From JAKOQB01 sp036824465 (GTDB lineage: Bacteria; Pseudomonadota; Gammaproteobacteria; Burkholderiales; Burkholderiaceae_F), in the NCBI GenBank assembly GCA_036824465.1, contig DAITAC010000007.1, forward strand, positions 1 to 64,000: 64,000 nt of DNA. The letters are read 5' to 3'. Numbering within the stretch: the first letter of the stretch is position 1; each line of letters opens with the position of its first letter. The notes below the pieces were generated by a model that searched no databases, was not told the DNA's origin, and was given only the letters and a program-made list of their open reading frames with translations. Below are positions 55,406 to 63,401 of the stretch, one piece after another. A program made the translations under genes and the position numbers.

Positions 55406-55831
55406 CTACTTCTGCGGCGCGGGTGCGGGTTGCGGTGCCGCCGGCTGCGAAGGAACGACTACGCCGGGCGCCAGCGGAATCTCCGGCACGATGGTAAGTT
55501 TGTTCACCCAGTGGCGCGTTTCGCCGAAGCAGGAGGTCGGCAAACCCACCTTCTGTTCGTAGTGCAACGACACGCGCTGTCCCATCGCCTTGTTGATTGT
55601 CGCTGCGACTGCGTCGTCCCACACGGTGAAGTAGAACTTCTCCTGCGCCGCGCCGGGCATCGACACCATTGCAAGTTCGCCTTCCCAGGTCTTGCAGACC
55701 CAGCCCTTCCTGCTGAACTTCTGCACCCAACCCGCGCGCTCGCCAGCCGAGTAGTTCCAGCCGAGAGCAAACCACAGCCAGGCCACCGCCAGAACGATGA
55801 CACCAAGCAAGACCGTCACGAACGCCTTCAT
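55406..55831 (-). CDS. Single-pass membrane protein of unknown function
   Basis: A 141-residue protein with an N-terminal anchor (AFVTVLLGVIVLAVAWLWFALGWNYSAGERAGWVQKFSRKGWVC), then a small domain with two Cys (WVCKTWEGELA, LPTSCFGETRHWV) and VSLHYEQKVG, followed by a Pro/Ala-rich tail. Similar short proteins occur in many betaproteobacteria but no function is known to me. It ends 130 bp from the GlcG-like gene and starts 3 bp from the TusA-like gene, so the two are probably co-transcribed. Confidence 0.7.
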   Translation of the reverse strand: MKAFVTVLLGVIVLAVAWLWFALGWNYSAGERAGWVQKFSRKGWVCKTWEGELAMVSMPGAAQEKFYFTVWDDAVAATINKAMGQRVSLHYEQKVGLPTSCFGETRHWVNKLTIVPEIPLAPGVVVPSQPAAPQPAPAPQK

Positions 55832-55834
55832 CGC

Positions 55835-56074
55835 CTAGCGCCGTTTCAGGAAGTGGATGAATTCCGCATTCACCGTCTCCTGCCCAAGGAGTTCGTTGCC
55901 AGTCTGCTTGGCGAACGCCCGGAAGTCGCGCATCGAACCGGGGTCGGTGGCAACGATCTTCAGCACCTGTCCGCTCGCCATGTCGGTGAGTGCCTTCTTG
56001 GCGCGCAGGATCGGCAGCGGGCAGTTCAGGCCGCGCGTGTCGATTTCCTTGTCGAAGCTGATCGTGTCCTGCAT
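55835..56074 (-). CDS. TusA/SirA-family sulfur carrier protein
   Basis: A 79-residue protein with the family core KEIDTRGLNCPLPILRAKKALTDMASGQVLKIVATDPGSMRDFRAFAKQTGNELL; the Cys of NCPLP carries the persulfide. It could serve tRNA thiolation, molybdenum cofactor synthesis or sulfur oxidation; no partner genes decide between these. ATG 56074 is preferred to one 27 bp upstream because the latter overlaps the NUDIX gene. Confidence 0.88.
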   Translation of the reverse strand: MQDTISFDKEIDTRGLNCPLPILRAKKALTDMASGQVLKIVATDPGSMRDFRAFAKQTGNELLGQETVNAEFIHFLKRR

Positions 56075-56090
56075 TCGATTTCCCTCTGGT

Positions 56091-56603
56091 CTATCCGCCA
56101 AGCGGCAGGAAGTTTACTTCCAGCCCGCGGGCGCGCATCCAGTCGGCAAGCGCATGTCCGGTTCCGCGCGGCCAGGGGCGAACCGCGGCCGGCTCAAGCA
56201 GCCGGTACTCGACCAGTTCTTCATTCAGTCGAACCTCGCCCTGCGCGGTGACGTGGTACGCGATGATCAGCTGATTCCTGAGCGCGAAGTCGTACACGCC
56301 GATCAGCCTGGCCTCGACCGCGTCGAGATTCGTCTCTTCCTTCACCTCGCGCATGACCGCGTCGCGCGGATTCTCGTCGCGTTCAAGAAAGCCGGTGACG
56401 AGCGCGAACATCCTGGGTGGCCAGGCCGCATTGCGCGCGAGGAACACTTTGCCGTTGTATTCGATCACGGCGGCGACGACGGGCGTCGGGTTGTCCCAAT
56501 GCACCCAGCCGCAGGCGGAACACGCGCTGCGCTCGCGTTCGCCGTACGTGCCGCGCACCAGAGGCGATGCACAGGCGGGACAAAAGCGCCAGGGTTCCGT
56601 CAA
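56091..56603 (-). CDS. NUDIX hydrolase with N-terminal zinc ribbon
   Basis: A 170-residue protein. Residues 8-35 form a four-Cys zinc ribbon (CPACASPL...CSACGWVHWDNPTPVVAAVIEY). The Nudix box GFLERDENPRDAVMREVKEETNL matches GX5EX7REUXEEXGU in spacing. The arrangement resembles NudC-type or RNA-cap/NADH pyrophosphatases but is shorter. The substrate is unknown. It lies 9 bp downstream of the GNAT gene on the same strand. Confidence 0.88.
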   Translation of the reverse strand: MTEPWRFCPACASPLVRGTYGERERSACSACGWVHWDNPTPVVAAVIEYNGKVFLARNAAWPPRMFALVTGFLERDENPRDAVMREVKEETNLDAVEARLIGVYDFALRNQLIIAYHVTAQGEVRLNEELVEYRLLEPAAVRPWPRGTGHALADWMRARGLEVNFLPLGG

Positions 56604-56612
56604 CGGATCGAC

Positions 56613-57158
56613 TCAGGCGCGCGGCAATTGCGGCGGATTCGGATGCAGCCGCGCCATGGCAAAGGCGTCGATCAGAACACCATCACGCAATGCGAAAGCG
56701 CGATTCGTTCCTTCCGTCACAAATCCGAACTTTTCGTACAGACGCACCGCGTGCTTGTTGTCCGTGTAGACCGTCAATTCCAGCCGCAGATACCCGACCC
56801 ACTTGTCCGCATAGTCGAGCAAGCGCCGCATCAGCTCGGTTCCAACTCCTCGACGCTGCCAGCCCTTTGCCACCGAGAGACCAAGGCCGGCAACGTGACG
56901 GCGGCGCGGCGTCCACGCGAGCGGAAACAGCCCGCCGCTGCCGATGATCTCGCTCTTTGCGACCGCCACGAGGTTCAGTGACTCTTCGGCGGTGGCGTTC
57001 GCCTCGAGTTTCTTGCGCCAGTGTTCGGCGGTCGGATAAGGCAGCTGCAGCAGCCCCGCGAAAACCTCTTCGTCAGCCATCAGACGCGCGAAGGACTCCG
57101 CATCGGCCGGCACCGCGCGCCGGAATGTCACGCCCTTCAGAGCCGTTGCTCGGCCCAT
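56613..57158 (-). CDS. GNAT family N-acetyltransferase
   Basis: A 181-residue acetyltransferase. It has VTFRRAVPADAESFARLMADEEVFAGLLQLPYPTAEHW, the acetyl-CoA loop LGLSVAKGWQRRGVGTELMRRLLDYADKW (Q/RxxGxG/A motif), and LTVYTDNKHAVRLYEKFGFVTEGTNRAFALRDG. It is close to the RimJ/YhhY-like groups. The ATG at 57158 overlaps alaS by 22 bp; a GTG at 57131 is an alternative that removes most of the overlap. The substrate is unknown. Confidence 0.87.
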   Translation of the reverse strand: MGRATALKGVTFRRAVPADAESFARLMADEEVFAGLLQLPYPTAEHWRKKLEANATAEESLNLVAVAKSEIIGSGGLFPLAWTPRRRHVAGLGLSVAKGWQRRGVGTELMRRLLDYADKWVGYLRLELTVYTDNKHAVRLYEKFGFVTEGTNRAFALRDGVLIDAFAMARLHPNPPQLPRA

Positions 57159-59776
57159 GCCTGCACGCTGGCCAGTGCTTTCGGCAACGCGGCGGCATCA
57201 GAGCCACCGGCCATGGCCATGTCAGCCCGTCCGCCGCCCTTGCCGCCGATCTGTTGCGCGACGTGGTTGACGAGATCGCCCGCCTTGAGCCGTCCGGTGG
57301 CATCCGCCGTCACGCCAGCCGCGAGTTGCACCTTGTCGCCATCGACGACCGCCAGCACGATCGCGGCGGACTTCAGCTTGTTCTTCAACTGATCGACTGT
57401 ATCGCGCAGCACCTTGGCGTCGGCGCCTTCGAGCATCGCCGCCAGGATCTTGATGCCTTTGATGTCGATCGCTTTCGAGGCCAGGTCATCACCCTGATTC
57501 GAGGCAAGCTTGCCCTTCAGTCGCGCCAGTTCCTTCTCCAGCGCTTTCACATGGTCCTGGATGTGCGCGATCTTGGCCGTGAGCTCCGCCGCAGGCGCTT
57601 TCAGGGCAGTGGCGACTTCATTCAACTGGGCATCCAGCGACTGCACATGCGACAGCGCGCCGGCGCCCGTGACCGCTTCCACGCGCCGCACGCCCGCGGC
57701 CACGCCGCCCTCGGCGACGATCTTGAAGAAGCCGATGTCTCCGGTGCGGCTCACGTGCGTGCCGCCACACAGTTCGGTGCTGTGCTCGCCCATGGCCAGC
57801 ACGCGCACCTCGTCGCCGTACTTGTCCCCGAAGAATGCCAGTGCACCGGACTTGATCGCGTCGTCGAACTTCATGTTGCTCGCCGTCACCTGCGCGTTGG
57901 CGCGGATCGAGGCGTTGACGATTTCCTCAACGCGGCGGATCTCGTCCGCCGTCAGCGGCTTGTCGTGCGCGAAATCGAAGCGCGTGCGGTCGGCATCAAC
58001 CAGCGAGCCTTTCTGCTGCACGTGCGCGCCGAGCACTTTGCGCAGCGCGGCGTGCATCAGGTGTGTGGCCGAGTGGTTGTGCATCGTGCGTGAACGCAGC
58101 GTGATGTTCACGCGCGCGGTGACCTTTTCGCCGAACTCGATTGAACCCCGGGCCAGGCGACCGTGATGCCCGAATACATCCGCCTGGATCTTCTGGGTGT
58201 CCAGCACCCCGAAGGTGCCGCCGCTGCCGACGATCTCGCCGCGATCGCCGACCTGGCCGCCGCTCTCGGCATAGAACGGCGTCGTGTCGAGGACGACGAT
58301 CGCGCGCTCCGCCCCGTGCTGGCCGGCGCGCACCTCGTTGACAGCGACCCCGTCGACGTACAGTCCAACCACCTTCGCTTCCGCCGTGAGGTGGTCGTAG
58401 CCGACAAACCGGGTCTTGCTGCCGGAGTACTCGACTCCGGACGCCATCTTGAATCTTCCGGCCGCGCGTGCCTGCTCGCGCTGGCGCTCCATGGCCTGCT
58501 CGAAGCCGGCGTGATCGACGCTGATCCCCCGCTCGCGGCAGATGTCGGCGGTCAGGTCAACCGGGAAGCCGTAGGTGTCGTACAGCAGGAAGACGGTATC
58601 GCCATCGAGCATGCGCGCGTCGCCTGACTTCATCTGGCCGAGCGCGCCGTCGAGAATCTTCATCCCATGCTCGAGCGTTTCGCCAAAGCGTTCTTCCTCC
58701 TGCTTCAGCACGCCCTCGATGCGCGCACGCTGCTCCACGAGTTCCGGATATGCGGCGCCCATCTCCTGCACGAGGTCGGCCGCGACGCGATAGAAGAATG
58801 GCTGCCTCTGTCCCAGCTTGTAGCCGTGACGCAGCGCGCGGCGGATGATCCGGCGCAGCACGTAGCCGCGCCCTTCGTTGCCGGCGATCACACCATCGGC
58901 GACCAGGAATGCGCAGGCGCGGATGTGATCGGCGATCACTTTCAGAGAATTGCTGGAGAGGTCCTTAGTGTGCGTCTCGCGCGCCGCGGCCCTGATCAGG
59001 TTCTGGAAGAGGTCGATCTCGTAATTGCTGTGCACGTGCTGCAACACAGCCGCCAGCCGCTCCAGTCCCATGCCGGTATCAACGCACGGCTTGGGCAGCG
59101 GAGTGAGAACCCCCTTGTCGTCGCGGTCGAACTGCATGAACACGAGATTCCAGATCTCGATGTAGCGATCGCCATCAGCGTCCGGCGCACCCGGCGGTCC
59201 GCCGGCGACTTCGGGTCCGTGGTCATAGAAGATTTCGCTGCATGGCCCGCACGGGCCCGTATCCGCCATCTGCCAGAAATTGTCCGACACGTACTTGGGC
59301 TGGCCCGTCTTGTCGCCGATGCGGATGCAGCGTTCCTTCGACACGCCGATCTCACGCGTCCAGATGTCGTACGCCTCGTCGTCATCGATGTAGACCGTGG
59401 TCCAGAGTTTTTCCCGCGGCAGCCGGTACACCTCGGTCAGCAGTTGCCACGCGTACTTGATTGCATCGCGCTTGAAGTAGTCGCCAAAACTGAAGTTGCC
59501 CAGCATCTCGAAGAACGTGTGATGGCGTGCGGTGTAGCCGACGTTCTCCAGGTCGTTGTGCTTGCCGCCGGCGCGCAACGACTTCTGCGCTGTGGTGGCT
59601 CGTGTGTACGAGCGCTTCTCGCGGCCGGTGAACACGTCCTTGAACTGGACCATGCCGCTGTTGACGAACAGCAGTGTCGGGTCGTTGGCCGGCACCAGCG
59701 ACGAGGCGCGCACGATCGTGTGACCTTTGGACTCGAAGTACTGCAGGAATTTGGTGCGAATCTCGGCGCTTTTCAT
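57137..59776 (-). CDS. alaS: Alanyl-tRNA synthetase
   Basis: An 879-residue class II synthetase. ATG 59776 (MKSAEIRTKFLQYFESKGH) matches the family start; an ATG 9 bp upstream is possible. Motifs are ARHHTFFEMLGNFSFGDYFK in the catalytic domain, the editing-domain zinc residues in NHSATHLMHAALRKVLG and CGGTHVSRTGDIG, and the C-terminal C-Ala domain ending GGKGGGRADMAMAGG. Length is normal and no key residue is missing. Confidence 0.97.
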   Translation of the reverse strand: MKSAEIRTKFLQYFESKGHTIVRASSLVPANDPTLLFVNSGMVQFKDVFTGREKRSYTRATTAQKSLRAGGKHNDLENVGYTARHHTFFEMLGNFSFGDYFKRDAIKYAWQLLTEVYRLPREKLWTTVYIDDDEAYDIWTREIGVSKERCIRIGDKTGQPKYVSDNFWQMADTGPCGPCSEIFYDHGPEVAGGPPGAPDADGDRYIEIWNLVFMQFDRDDKGVLTPLPKPCVDTGMGLERLAAVLQHVHSNYEIDLFQNLIRAAARETHTKDLSSNSLKVIADHIRACAFLVADGVIAGNEGRGYVLRRIIRRALRHGYKLGQRQPFFYRVAADLVQEMGAAYPELVEQRARIEGVLKQEEERFGETLEHGMKILDGALGQMKSGDARMLDGDTVFLLYDTYGFPVDLTADICRERGISVDHAGFEQAMERQREQARAAGRFKMASGVEYSGSKTRFVGYDHLTAEAKVVGLYVDGVAVNEVRAGQHGAERAIVVLDTTPFYAESGGQVGDRGEIVGSGGTFGVLDTQKIQADVFGHHGRLARGSIEFGEKVTARVNITLRSRTMHNHSATHLMHAALRKVLGAHVQQKGSLVDADRTRFDFAHDKPLTADEIRRVEEIVNASIRANAQVTASNMKFDDAIKSGALAFFGDKYGDEVRVLAMGEHSTELCGGTHVSRTGDIGFFKIVAEGGVAAGVRRVEAVTGAGALSHVQSLDAQLNEVATALKAPAAELTAKIAHIQDHVKALEKELARLKGKLASNQGDDLASKAIDIKGIKILAAMLEGADAKVLRDTVDQLKNKLKSAAIVLAVVDGDKVQLAAGVTADATGRLKAGDLVNHVAQQIGGKGGGRADMAMAGGSDAAALPKALASVQAWAEQRL

Positions 59777-59960
59777 GGGGTTCACAAACAGCTGGCGCGG
59801 CGCGCAAATGCGCGCCGCGCCCTGGTTTTTCTCTCGAAAAGATCATATCAGGCGGGCTCGCTGTTCCACGCTGCCGATCAACCACGCGTCGATCCGGACG
59901 ACTTGAAATCGCACGCAGGTCCTCTATCTTTCCGTCTGTTCCGCTACGATCGCGCTGCAC

Positions 59961-60881
59961 ATGTCTTCCTTGCCTTCCCTGACTGTTCGACCCGGCTCGC
60001 TCGACGCGTGGGCGATGGCAATGCGACCACGCACGCTGTGGATCGCCATGGTGCCGGTCCTGGTCGGCACCGCACTTGCCTGGCTCGACAGCGGCAGCGT
60101 CGACTGGGCGGTCGCCCTGCTGGCGTTGCTGGGCTCGCTGCTGATGCAGATCATCAGCAACTTGCAGAATGATGTCGGCTACAGCGCACGCGGCGTCGAC
60201 AGTTCGTCCCGCCTCGGGATGCCACGCGCAACTTCGAGCGGCTTGCTGACGCCGCATCAAGTGCGGGCTGCGATCGCGGTCTCAATCGTCGTCGCAATGA
60301 TCGTTGGCTGGCCGCTGGTGCAACGCGGCGGCTGGCCTGTGCTGGCGATGGGATTCACCTCGATCATTGCGGCACTGGCGTACATGGGCGGGCCGAGACC
60401 GATTGCATACACACCACTGGGTGAGCTGATGGTTTTCGTGTTCTTCGGCGTGGTTGCCGTGGCCGGCAGCGGTTACGTGCAGATTGGAGCGGTGACACCC
60501 GCAACCTGGGCCGCAGCGTGCGGCGTCGGCCTGATTGCCGCCGCGGTGCTTGCGGTCAACAATCATCGAGACATCGCACACGATGCGCGTACCGGCCGTC
60601 ATACCTTCGCAGTGCAGTTCGGCGCGCGGCAATCGACTCGCCTGTACACGGCGCTGATCCTCGGCGCGTTCGCTCTGGTGCTGGTCGCGGCCTGGTTCTC
60701 CAGTCATGTCGCGCTGCTGCTGCCCTTGCTGGGGCTGCCGGTCGGTTGGCGCCTCACGCGGGAGCTGAACGTCGCCGCGCCGGGACCGACGATGAGCAAT
60801 CTACTGTTGCGGACCGTGAAGCTCGAACTTGTCTACGGCGTGTTGTTCACGCTCGGCGCCGTGGTCGCCGGTCTTCGTTGA
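59961..60881 (+). CDS. menA: MenA-like UbiA-family prenyltransferase (1,4-dihydroxy-2-naphthoate polyprenyltransferase type)
   Basis: A 306-residue membrane enzyme with about nine TM segments. MRPRTLWIAMVPVLVGTALAW is MenA-like, followed by the first Asp-rich motif region SNLQNDVGYSARGVDSSSRLGMPRATSSGLLT and the second, NNHRDIAHDARTGRHTFAVQFG. It would attach a polyprenyl chain to 1,4-dihydroxy-2-naphthoate in menaquinone synthesis. No other men gene is in the window, and most betaproteobacteria rely on ubiquinone, so the exact acceptor is uncertain. Confidence 0.78.
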   Translation: MSSLPSLTVRPGSLDAWAMAMRPRTLWIAMVPVLVGTALAWLDSGSVDWAVALLALLGSLLMQIISNLQNDVGYSARGVDSSSRLGMPRATSSGLLTPHQVRAAIAVSIVVAMIVGWPLVQRGGWPVLAMGFTSIIAALAYMGGPRPIAYTPLGELMVFVFFGVVAVAGSGYVQIGAVTPATWAAACGVGLIAAAVLAVNNHRDIAHDARTGRHTFAVQFGARQSTRLYTALILGAFALVLVAAWFSSHVALLLPLLGLPVGWRLTRELNVAAPGPTMSNLLLRTVKLELVYGVLFTLGAVVAGLR

Positions 60882-60927
60882 TTTCTCCTCGCGCCCGCCA
60901 GGTTCGGGCACAGCCGGCGGCGTGCGC

Positions 60928-61671
60928 CTAGCGATGACAGATCGCGGCCAGAGCGGCGATCGCTGGATGATTCGCTCCCGCCACTCGTGCCGCGTGGGCG
61001 AGCCCGGATAGACCGAACACCAGGATCACCGCGCCTGCCAGCGGTCGCAGCCACGCGCGCGACGCCGACACCGTGCCCGCGCCCGTTGCGCCCAGTCTCA
61101 CCGCAGCCGCATCGATCAAGGCAAGATTGGGCAACGTCCCGAGCCCGAACGCGAGCATCACGAACGCACCCTGCAAGGTTCCACCCGCGACGAGCGCCAG
61201 CGGCAGTGCCGCATACACCATGCCACAGGGAATCCAGCCCCAGGCCAGTCCGGCGATGATCGCCTGTCCTGCCGAGCGTGGCGGATACACGCGCCGCGCA
61301 AGCGGTCCAATCATGCGCCACACCCACGCGCCCAACGGCTCGATGCGTTTCAACCAGGCGCTGCGGCCAAACAACGTCGCGCCGATGGCGAGCAGCATCG
61401 CACTGCCGATCACCAGCAAGGCAACCTGCAGTGGCAGCACTTCGGCTGCGAATAGCGAGCCGCCAAGGGCGCCGACCAGCGTGCCGGCGATCACATAGCT
61501 CGCGATCCGCCCGGCGTGGTACCCGATGGCAAGATGAAGTGCTGAGACATCCCGCGGCCGGCTGACCTGCAGCGCGCCGATGAATCCTCCACACATCCCG
61601 GCGCAGTGCAGCCCGCCGAGCAACGACAGCGAAAAGGCAGCAAGCGCCTGGGGAAGCACGAGATCAAACAT
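60928..61671 (-). CDS. TauE/SafE- or DsbD-like membrane protein, probably cytochrome oxidase-related
   Basis: A 247-residue protein with six TM segments. It opens with LPQALAAFSLSLLGGLHCAGMCGGFIGALQ, whose GLHCxGMCGG motif is shared by the DsbD transmembrane-like family found beside cbb3 oxidase and copper genes. A second half-motif is GLAWGWIPCGMVYAALPLALVAGG. The paired Cys residues could handle copper or thiols. Its place beside hemN and fnr, which often neighbour the ccoNOPQ-ccoGH-hemN-fnr region, supports a cbb3-assembly role, but no cco gene lies in the window. Confidence 0.75.
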   Translation of the reverse strand: MFDLVLPQALAAFSLSLLGGLHCAGMCGGFIGALQVSRPRDVSALHLAIGYHAGRIASYVIAGTLVGALGGSLFAAEVLPLQVALLVIGSAMLLAIGATLFGRSAWLKRIEPLGAWVWRMIGPLARRVYPPRSAGQAIIAGLAWGWIPCGMVYAALPLALVAGGTLQGAFVMLAFGLGTLPNLALIDAAAVRLGATGAGTVSASRAWLRPLAGAVILVFGLSGLAHAARVAGANHPAIAALAAICHR

Positions 61672-61766
61672 GGCCGGTAGTCTGCCTCAGAGAACTCGCA
61701 CGGAACTGAGCGTCGCCTCAGCGTACGCTCGCGAGGTGAGGCTGGGGCGACGCCCGGGTTTCCGCT

Positions 61767-63164
61767 TCAGACGATCTTCGAATACTTGCGGATCCGCTCA
61801 TCGTGCCGCAGGTAGCGGTCGAAGCACATCGCCACCGCGCGCACCAGCAGTTTGCCTTTCGGCAGCACGTTGACCCACTCCGGTGTGACCTCGACCAGCC
61901 CGGCTTCCTCGAACGGTTTGAGCTCCGCCAGTTCGCGCTTGAAATATTCGTCAAACTTGATGAGGTGCGCGGTCTCGATCGCTTCTTTCGACACCTCGAA
62001 ATGGCACATCAGCGCCATGATCACCGAGCGCCGGACCAGATCGTCCATATCGAGCAAAACACCGCGTGCGGTGGGCAGCATGCCGTTGCGGATACGGTCG
62101 TAGTACTCGTCCAGTTCGCGCACGTTCTGCGAGTAGGTTGGCCCGACCTTGCTGATCGAAGACACGCCCAGCCCGATCAGGTCGCAATCGGGGCGCGTCG
62201 TATAGCCCTGGAAGTTGCGATGCAGCCGGCCCTGGCTCTGCGCCCGCGCCAGATCGTCGGCCGCCTTGGCGAAGTGATCCATGCCGATATAGCGATACCC
62301 GGCCTCCGTCAGACGCTGGATCGCATCGAGCATGATGCCCATTTTCTCCTGCGGCGAGGGCAGTTCATCGGCTTCGATGCGACGCTGCGGCTTGAATCGC
62401 TCCGGCAGGTGGGCGTAGTGGTACAGCGCGATGCGCTCGGGGCTGAGTACCAGCACCTTGTCCAGCGTCTTGGCAAACGTCTCGCGCGACTGCTTGGGCA
62501 GGCCATAGATCAAGTCAAGATTGACCGACTTGAAGTTGTGCTTGCGCGCAGCGTCGATGGTCGCCTGCGTGATCTCGAAGCTCTGCAGGCGATTGACTGC
62601 CTTTTGCACGGCTGGATCGAAGTCCTGCACGCCGACCGACATCCGGTTGAAGCCAAGTTCTCCAAGCGTGCGCACCTTGTCCGGCGGCGTCGAGCGCGGA
62701 TCGACCTCGATGCTGAATTCCCCTTTATCTGCCAGGGGAAAACGCGCCGTCAGGATCGTCATCAAGCGGCCCAGTTCATCGTTGCTCAGGAAGGTCGGCG
62801 TGCCTCCGCCGAAGTGCAACTGCTCCACCTGCCGCCCGCCAGTCAGACGAGCACTGACCATTTCCGCCTCGCGCTCGATCGCATCGAGGTATTCGGCAGC
62901 GCGGCCCTGATCCTTCGTGATGAACTTGTTGCAGGCGCAGTAGTAGCAGACCGTCGCGCAGAACGGGACGTGAACATACAGCGACAGCGCTGCGTTCGGC
63001 GTGTCACCGCGCCGCGTGAGCCAACTTTCAAACGCCTGGATATCGAACGCTTCGACGAAGCGATCCGCCGTTGGATAAGACGTGTAGCGCGGTCCCGGTA
63101 CATCGAACCGACGCAAAAGCGCCGGATCAGGCAACGCGACTTGATTTCGGACTACCATCAGCAT
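61767..63164 (-). CDS. hemN: Oxygen-independent coproporphyrinogen III dehydrogenase
   Basis: A 465-residue radical-SAM enzyme that turns coproporphyrinogen III into protoporphyrinogen IX without oxygen. The cluster motif is HVPFCATVCYYCAC, with Cys at about 69, 73 and 76 from ATG 63164. QLHFGGGTPTFLSNDEL and SVNLDLIYGLPKQS are typical, and the C-terminal HemN domain holds LPERFKPQRRI and GYTTRPDCDLIGLGVSSIS. An ATG 6 bp downstream is also possible. It is divergent from fnr, with an FNR box about 93 bp upstream, as expected of an anaerobically induced gene. Confidence 0.94.
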   Translation of the reverse strand: MLMVVRNQVALPDPALLRRFDVPGPRYTSYPTADRFVEAFDIQAFESWLTRRGDTPNAALSLYVHVPFCATVCYYCACNKFITKDQGRAAEYLDAIEREAEMVSARLTGGRQVEQLHFGGGTPTFLSNDELGRLMTILTARFPLADKGEFSIEVDPRSTPPDKVRTLGELGFNRMSVGVQDFDPAVQKAVNRLQSFEITQATIDAARKHNFKSVNLDLIYGLPKQSRETFAKTLDKVLVLSPERIALYHYAHLPERFKPQRRIEADELPSPQEKMGIMLDAIQRLTEAGYRYIGMDHFAKAADDLARAQSQGRLHRNFQGYTTRPDCDLIGLGVSSISKVGPTYSQNVRELDEYYDRIRNGMLPTARGVLLDMDDLVRRSVIMALMCHFEVSKEAIETAHLIKFDEYFKRELAELKPFEEAGLVEVTPEWVNVLPKGKLLVRAVAMCFDRYLRHDERIRKYSKIV

Positions 63165-63256
63165 TTTCGTGTACCCCTTATAGTTACACGTCCGGCGCAA
63201 GGACAGCCTGGGCCCCGGGTCTGGAGGGTATTATTCGGACACGCTTGGGTTGGTCG

Positions 63257-63270
63257 TTGATACGGATCAA
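63257..63270. promoter_or_regulatory. FNR box between hemN and fnr
   Basis: TTGATACGGATCAA is a perfect match to the FNR/Anr consensus TTGAT-N4-ATCAA. It lies 93 bp before the hemN ATG and 132 bp before the fnr ATG, so it could activate hemN under low oxygen and modulate fnr itself. Confidence 0.88.
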
Positions 63271-63401
63271 CGGGGTCCGAGCGTACTTGGGCGATTCGAA
63301 ACGCCAACGGCGGGCCCCTGACAAGGCAACCCGTGCCGGCGACTGGATCTAAACCGCGCTGCCAACGTTGAAATTGAGCGATCAACGTGAGATCGAATGA
63401 G

